The position numbers and the translations under genes are program-made. The notes under the pieces are model-generated. The model had not been told where the DNA came from and did not search any database. It saw only the letters and a program-made list of their open reading frames with translations. 8,042 nt of DNA from Alphaproteobacteria bacterium. Its GTDB lineage: Bacteria > Pseudomonadota > Alphaproteobacteria > Acetobacterales > Acetobacteraceae. The stretch spans positions 1 to 8,042 of the forward strand of contig JAAFHD010000155.1 of assembly GCA_013298245.1 (NCBI GenBank). Reading direction: 5' to 3'. Positions 5,268 to 8,042 of the stretch are shown one piece after another (the first letter of the stretch is position 1; every line of letters starts with the position of its first letter).

Positions 5268-5714
5268 ATGAACGCGATTGATTTTTCACCCCTGTTCCGC
5301 ACCGCCATCGGCTTCGACCGCCTGGCCCGCCTGATGGAATCCACGCGCCCCGCGGATGCGCAGACCTACCCGCCCTACAACATCGAGCGCACCGGGGAAG
5401 ACCAGTATGTGCTGACCCTTGCGGTCGCTGGCTTCGCCGAGAACGAGCTCGACATCCAGCTGCACAACGACACGCTGACCATCACCGGCCGCCCCGCGGC
5501 CGCGCCTGACCAGCGCGCCTATCTGCACCGCGGCATCGCCGGGCGTGCGTTTGAACGCCGCTTCGTCCTGGCCGACCACCTGGTCGTGCAGGGCGCGGAA
5601 ATGACGCACGGCCTGCTGCATGTGCAGCTGAAGCGCGAGGTGCCGGAGGCGCTGAAGCCGCGCCGCATCGCGATCGGCGCGCCGGCGCAGCCGCGCCTGG
5701 TGGAAGCGGCATGA
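5268..5714 (+). CDS. Small heat-shock protein, Hsp20/IbpA family (class A)
   Basis: A 148-residue ATP-independent holdase that would bind unfolding proteins during heat stress and keep them competent for refolding by DnaK/ClpB. The N-terminus FSPLFRTAIGFDRLARLME (6-24) is the conserved IbpA-type start. The alpha-crystallin domain spans about 33-125, with YPPYNIE (34-40), LAVAGF..NELDIQL (51-65), YLHRGIAGRAFERRFVL (85-101) and GLLHVQLKREVPE (115-127). The C-terminal IxI motif used for oligomer assembly is I134-A-I136. The start at 5268 is chosen because GAGGGAG lies 6 nt upstream and homology begins there. In-frame ATGs at 5208 and 5160 would add 20 or 36 residues with no family likeness and would run through the structured leader. 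Heat control by promoter and RNA thermometer is inferred. Confidence 0.94.
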   Translation: MNAIDFSPLFRTAIGFDRLARLMESTRPADAQTYPPYNIERTGEDQYVLTLAVAGFAENELDIQLHNDTLTITGRPAAAPDQRAYLHRGIAGRAFERRFVLADHLVVQGAEMTHGLLHVQLKREVPEALKPRRIAIGAPAQPRLVEAA

Positions 5715-5722
5715 TCCGGCCG

Positions 5723-5752
5723 GGCGCTGTGCCTGGTCGGTGAATCAGCGCC
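5723..5752 (+). terminator. Possible 3' hairpin of the Hsp20 gene
   Basis: A perfect 7-bp inverted repeat GGCGCTG (5723-5729) / CAGCGCC (5746-5752) with a 16-nt loop starts 8 bp after the Hsp20 stop. No T-run follows, so it is a weak terminator candidate. Confidence 0.35.
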
Positions 5753-5761
5753 AATGAAACG

Positions 5762-5790
5762 ACCCGGGGCGGCGACCCCGCGCCCCGGGT
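5762..5790 (-). terminator. Terminator hairpin between convergent genes
   Basis: A perfect 9-bp stem ACCCGGGGC (5762-5770) / GCCCCGGGT (5782-5790) with an 11-nt loop abuts the stop codon of the minus-strand oxidoreductase gene. On the minus strand it is followed by CGTTTCATT, a short T-rich stretch. It probably ends that transcript and may also block read-through from hsp20. Confidence 0.6.
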
Positions 5791-6912
5791 TCACCCCACC
5801 TCCATCGCCCCCATTCCGGGCAGCCCAGCCCCCTGGGCAAACCGCGCGGGCGACAGCGGCGACACCTCCACCGGCGCTGGCGCCCCGCGCAACAACGCCG
5901 CCAGCACCGCGCCGACCGCCGGCGCGGTCTGGAACCCATGCCCGGAAAACCCGCAGGCGTGCAGCAACCCTTGGGCGTGCAACCGCCCCAGGATGCACAC
6001 GCGGTCCGGCGTGAACCCATCCTGCGCCGACCAGCTGCGCATCACCGGCACGTCGCGCAGTGCCCCGAAAATACTGGCCGCCGTCGCGTGGTTCGCCGCC
6101 GCCTCTCCGGCGGCAATCGCCAGCCCATCGCCATCCACCGTCGCGCGATGCCCACCGCCGATCCAGGCCCGCCCATCCGGCATCTGCTTCAGCGACAACT
6201 TTCTGGTCAATGTCTGCACCACCGGCCGCATGAAGGGCGCCACCGGCGCGGTCACGGAACACACCGGCCCCTGCCGTTCAATCGGCAGCGCTTCCCCGGC
6301 CAGCGCCGCGATATCGCCCGCGGCCGCCCCGGCGGCATTCACCACCTGGCCCGCCAGCATCACGCCTGATGACGTCTCAACGCGCCAGCCAGCGCCATCA
6401 CGCGACAGCCCCAGCAAGCGCGTGGCTTCATGCACCACGGCACCCGCCACCTCTGCCACATCGCGAAACGCCGCGCAGACGCTGGGCGGATGCGCATAGC
6501 CATCCTGGGCCGCGAAAATCCCACCCAGCAGATGGGGCGCGATCCCTGGGCATAATTCGCGCACCTGCTTGGCATCCACCAGCGCCTCGCAATCCGGCCG
6601 GTTGCGCGTGGTGATCCAGGCCAGCTCCCGCTCATCCTCCGCCACCAGCAAATGCCCGACAGCGCGAAACCCCACATCCCGCCCCAAGGCATCCGCCAAC
6701 CCCGGCCACATCGCGTGGGAAAACTCCGCCAGCGGCATTTCCTCCGCGTGCCGGTTCACCCGCCGCACCCCGCCCGCATTCAGCCCCGAGGCGTGGCGGC
6801 CACAAATGTCGCGCTCCACCACCCGCACCCGCGCCCCCGCGCGCGCCAAATGCCAGGCGGTCGACAGCCCCACCAAGCCGCCACCAATCACCACCACATC
6901 CGCTGTATTCAC
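5791..6912 (-). CDS. FAD-dependent oxidoreductase, DAO (D-amino acid/sarcosine/glycine oxidase) family
   Basis: A 373-residue flavoenzyme that would oxidise an amine or amino acid C-N bond; the exact substrate is not identifiable. The N-terminal Rossmann fold shows VVVIGGGLVGLSTAWHLARA (6-25), with the GxGxxG dinucleotide motif and the ribose-binding Glu33. Further family segments are SGLNAGGVRR (42-51), VVNAAGAAAGDIAALAG (190-206) and the C-terminal FAD-contact segment HACGFSGHGFQTAPAVGAV (318-336), preceded by FTPDRVCILG (300-309). Length fits single-domain DAO enzymes of COG0665. There is no signal peptide. Translation starts at GTG (6912-6910), which overlaps the stop of the upstream co-chaperone gene as GTGA. 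A GGGAG lies about 8 nt before it, so the two genes are translationally coupled despite having no obvious functional link. Confidence 0.9.
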   Translation of the reverse strand: MNTADVVVIGGGLVGLSTAWHLARAGARVRVVERDICGRHASGLNAGGVRRVNRHAEEMPLAEFSHAMWPGLADALGRDVGFRAVGHLLVAEDERELAWITTRNRPDCEALVDAKQVRELCPGIAPHLLGGIFAAQDGYAHPPSVCAAFRDVAEVAGAVVHEATRLLGLSRDGAGWRVETSSGVMLAGQVVNAAGAAAGDIAALAGEALPIERQGPVCSVTAPVAPFMRPVVQTLTRKLSLKQMPDGRAWIGGGHRATVDGDGLAIAAGEAAANHATAASIFGALRDVPVMRSWSAQDGFTPDRVCILGRLHAQGLLHACGFSGHGFQTAPAVGAVLAALLRGAPAPVEVSPLSPARFAQGAGLPGMGAMEVG

Positions 6913-7649
6913 AGCTTCCGCTCCCGCTTCACCCGGTCCCAGGCCGCGTTGATTTCCGACACCTTGCCTTGCGCGCGCTTCACCACATCCGGCGCCGCGC
7001 CGCGCGACAGCAACGCATCCGGGTGGTTTTCCCGCATCAGCTTCCGCCAGGTCGCGCGCACCTGTTCATCCGTCGCGTCCTTGGGCAGCCCCAGCACGCT
7101 GTACGGATCAGGCCCCGACTCCACCGGCCCGCGCGGCCCGGTGCCATCACGCGCCCGCATCCAGGCCGGCGCGTCCAGCCGGAAACCCAGCTGCACGCGC
7201 TGCAAAAACGCGACCTCCCCATTGGTCAGCGGGCCATCGGCGCGCGCAATGCCGAACAGCGCGCCCAGCACGTCCTCCAGCATCGCCACATCATCGGCGA
7301 AGGCCTCGCCCATGCGGTCGGCGAAGGGTTCGAAGCCTTCGGCATTCTCGCGCGCCTGGTCGAAGAGTTGCGCCACATCCTGCATGTTGGCGGGCGGGAT
7401 GCGGAACGCGGTCTTGAAGGCGTCGATCTCCTCGCGCTTCACCGCGCCATCGCATTTGGCCAGCTTGGCCGACAGCACCACCACGCCCACCGCGAACAAC
7501 TGCTGCTTGTTGCCCAGCATCGCGGCCATATCCGGCGCCAGCCGCCCGCTATCGGCGACATGCCCGGCGGCCGCACCCAGCACCGCGCCCAGCGGCCCGC
7601 CGGTCACGAACCCCGTCACGCCACCGATGATCTTGCCCCACACGCTCAT
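6909..7649 (-). CDS. DjlA-like co-chaperone: TerB domain plus C-terminal J domain
   Basis: A 246-residue protein with three parts. Residues 4-30 form a glycine-rich hydrophobic stretch (WGKIIGGVTGFVTGGPLG...) that could insert in the inner membrane as in DjlA. Residues about 48-160 are an all-helical TerB-like domain with its two signature acidic turns, KCDGAVKREE (65-74) and RADGPLTNGE (136-145). Residues 181-246 are a J domain with DPYSVLGLPKDAT (181-193) and the essential HPD tripeptide at 209-211, which stimulates DnaK ATPase. The protein likely recruits DnaK to a membrane or stress-related client; the client is unknown. No strong Shine-Dalgarno sequence is seen before the ATG. It is the first gene of a two-gene minus-strand transcript and diverges from the AsmA-family gene across 66 bp, where no clear promoter was found. 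Confidence 0.9.
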   Translation of the reverse strand: MSVWGKIIGGVTGFVTGGPLGAVLGAAAGHVADSGRLAPDMAAMLGNKQQLFAVGVVVLSAKLAKCDGAVKREEIDAFKTAFRIPPANMQDVAQLFDQARENAEGFEPFADRMGEAFADDVAMLEDVLGALFGIARADGPLTNGEVAFLQRVQLGFRLDAPAWMRARDGTGPRGPVESGPDPYSVLGLPKDATDEQVRATWRKLMRENHPDALLSRGAAPDVVKRAQGKVSEINAAWDRVKRERKL

Positions 7650-7715
7650 CGCGCGCGCTTACCACGCCTGCTGCGCACTTGCACCGCGCCATCCCGCGCG
7701 CGACACACAAGCCCG

Positions 7716-8042
7716 ATGAAGTTCCGCGCACCCCGCATCGGCAGGAAGGGCATCGTGGCCATCGCGGCCGCGCTGGGTGTGCTCGCACTCGCCTATGCCG
7801 CCGCGTTGCTGGTGCCGCGCGCGATCGACTGGGATGGCTACCGCGAAAACCTGGCCGAACACGCCTCGCAGCGCCTGGGCCGCGCCATCACCCTGGAAGG
7901 CGCGATCCGCCTCTCCCTGCTGCCGGAAACCGTGCTGGAAGCGGATGGCATCCGCATCGGCCCATCGGTGGACCAGGTGGAATTGTCGGCCCGCGCGCTG
8001 CGCCTGCGCCTGGACCCGTGGCGGCTGTTGCTGGGCCGCGTG
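7716..8042 (+). CDS. AsmA family protein, N-terminal part (partial)
   Basis: The first 109 residues of a protein that continues past the right edge with no stop in the window. A basic start, MKFRAPRIGRKG, is followed by a signal-anchor membrane helix at about 13-33. Then comes the AsmA-type opening VPRAIDWDGYRENLAEHASQ, the phrase LGRAITLEGAIRLSLLPE, and ADGIRIG with RLRLDPWRLLLGR. These match the conserved start of AsmA/YhjG-like proteins. They are anchored in the inner membrane with a large periplasmic part and are implicated in envelope lipid homeostasis and outer-membrane assembly. The ATG at 7716 has no strong Shine-Dalgarno sequence but places the helix at the very start, as the family expects. 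The total length cannot be judged. Confidence 0.88.
   Translation, partial: MKFRAPRIGRKGIVAIAAALGVLALAYAAALLVPRAIDWDGYRENLAEHASQRLGRAITLEGAIRLSLLPETVLEADGIRIGPSVDQVELSARALRLRLDPWRLLLGRV

Noticed and set aside
5519..6262. 247-residue minus-strand open frame spanning hsp20 and the oxidoreductase
   Set aside because: It crosses the terminator region, is out of frame with the DAO protein and antisense to Hsp20, and has shadow-type composition.
6652..7719. 355-residue plus-strand open frame
   Set aside because: It lies antisense across both the flavoenzyme and DjlA-like genes, has skewed Ala/Ser/Pro/Arg composition and no recognisable domain. Both minus-strand genes are well supported.

Overview
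This is a GC-rich, gene-dense bacterial window. Its features fit an alphaproteobacterium, most likely an Acetobacteraceae-type rhodospirillalean. The reasons are a cysteine-poor bL31 of alphaproteobacterial type, a class A Hsp20 gene with a heat-shock promoter matching the alphaproteobacterial RpoH consensus and a ROSE-like leader, and the codon usage. The family-level placement is inferred, because no rRNA or other marker is present.

Layout. Positions 1-1442 (+) hold the end of a ring-hydroxylating oxygenase operon: large subunit (cut by the left edge), small subunit and Rieske ferredoxin, joined by two ATGA start/stop overlaps. Two small minus-strand genes converge on it: a NIPSNAP-family protein (1459-1785) and an unrecognised 97-residue protein (1864-2157). 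After a hairpin-rich spacer, 2346-4541 (-) encodes the most unusual protein here: 731 residues with three phage-tail-collar-like units fused to a calcium-binding RTX region and a type I secretion-like C-terminus.

A roughly 300-bp divergent spacer (4542-4841) leads into rpmE (bL31), which ends at a very good intrinsic terminator. The next gene, an Hsp20/IbpA-type small heat-shock protein (5268-5714), appears to have two layers of heat control. An RpoH-like promoter has its -35 in the loop of the rpmE terminator and its -10 in that terminator's T-run. The roughly 100-nt leader can fold into four successive hairpins, the last masking the Shine-Dalgarno sequence as in ROSE RNA thermometers.

On the right, a TerB plus J-domain (DjlA-like) co-chaperone gene and an FAD-dependent DAO-family oxidoreductase gene form a minus-strand pair with a GTGA overlap. 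They converge on hsp20 across a 76-bp spacer with hairpins. Finally, 7716 to the right edge (+) is the start of an AsmA-family envelope protein, divergent from the co-chaperone gene. No tRNA, rRNA, CRISPR array, insertion sequence or integrase was seen.
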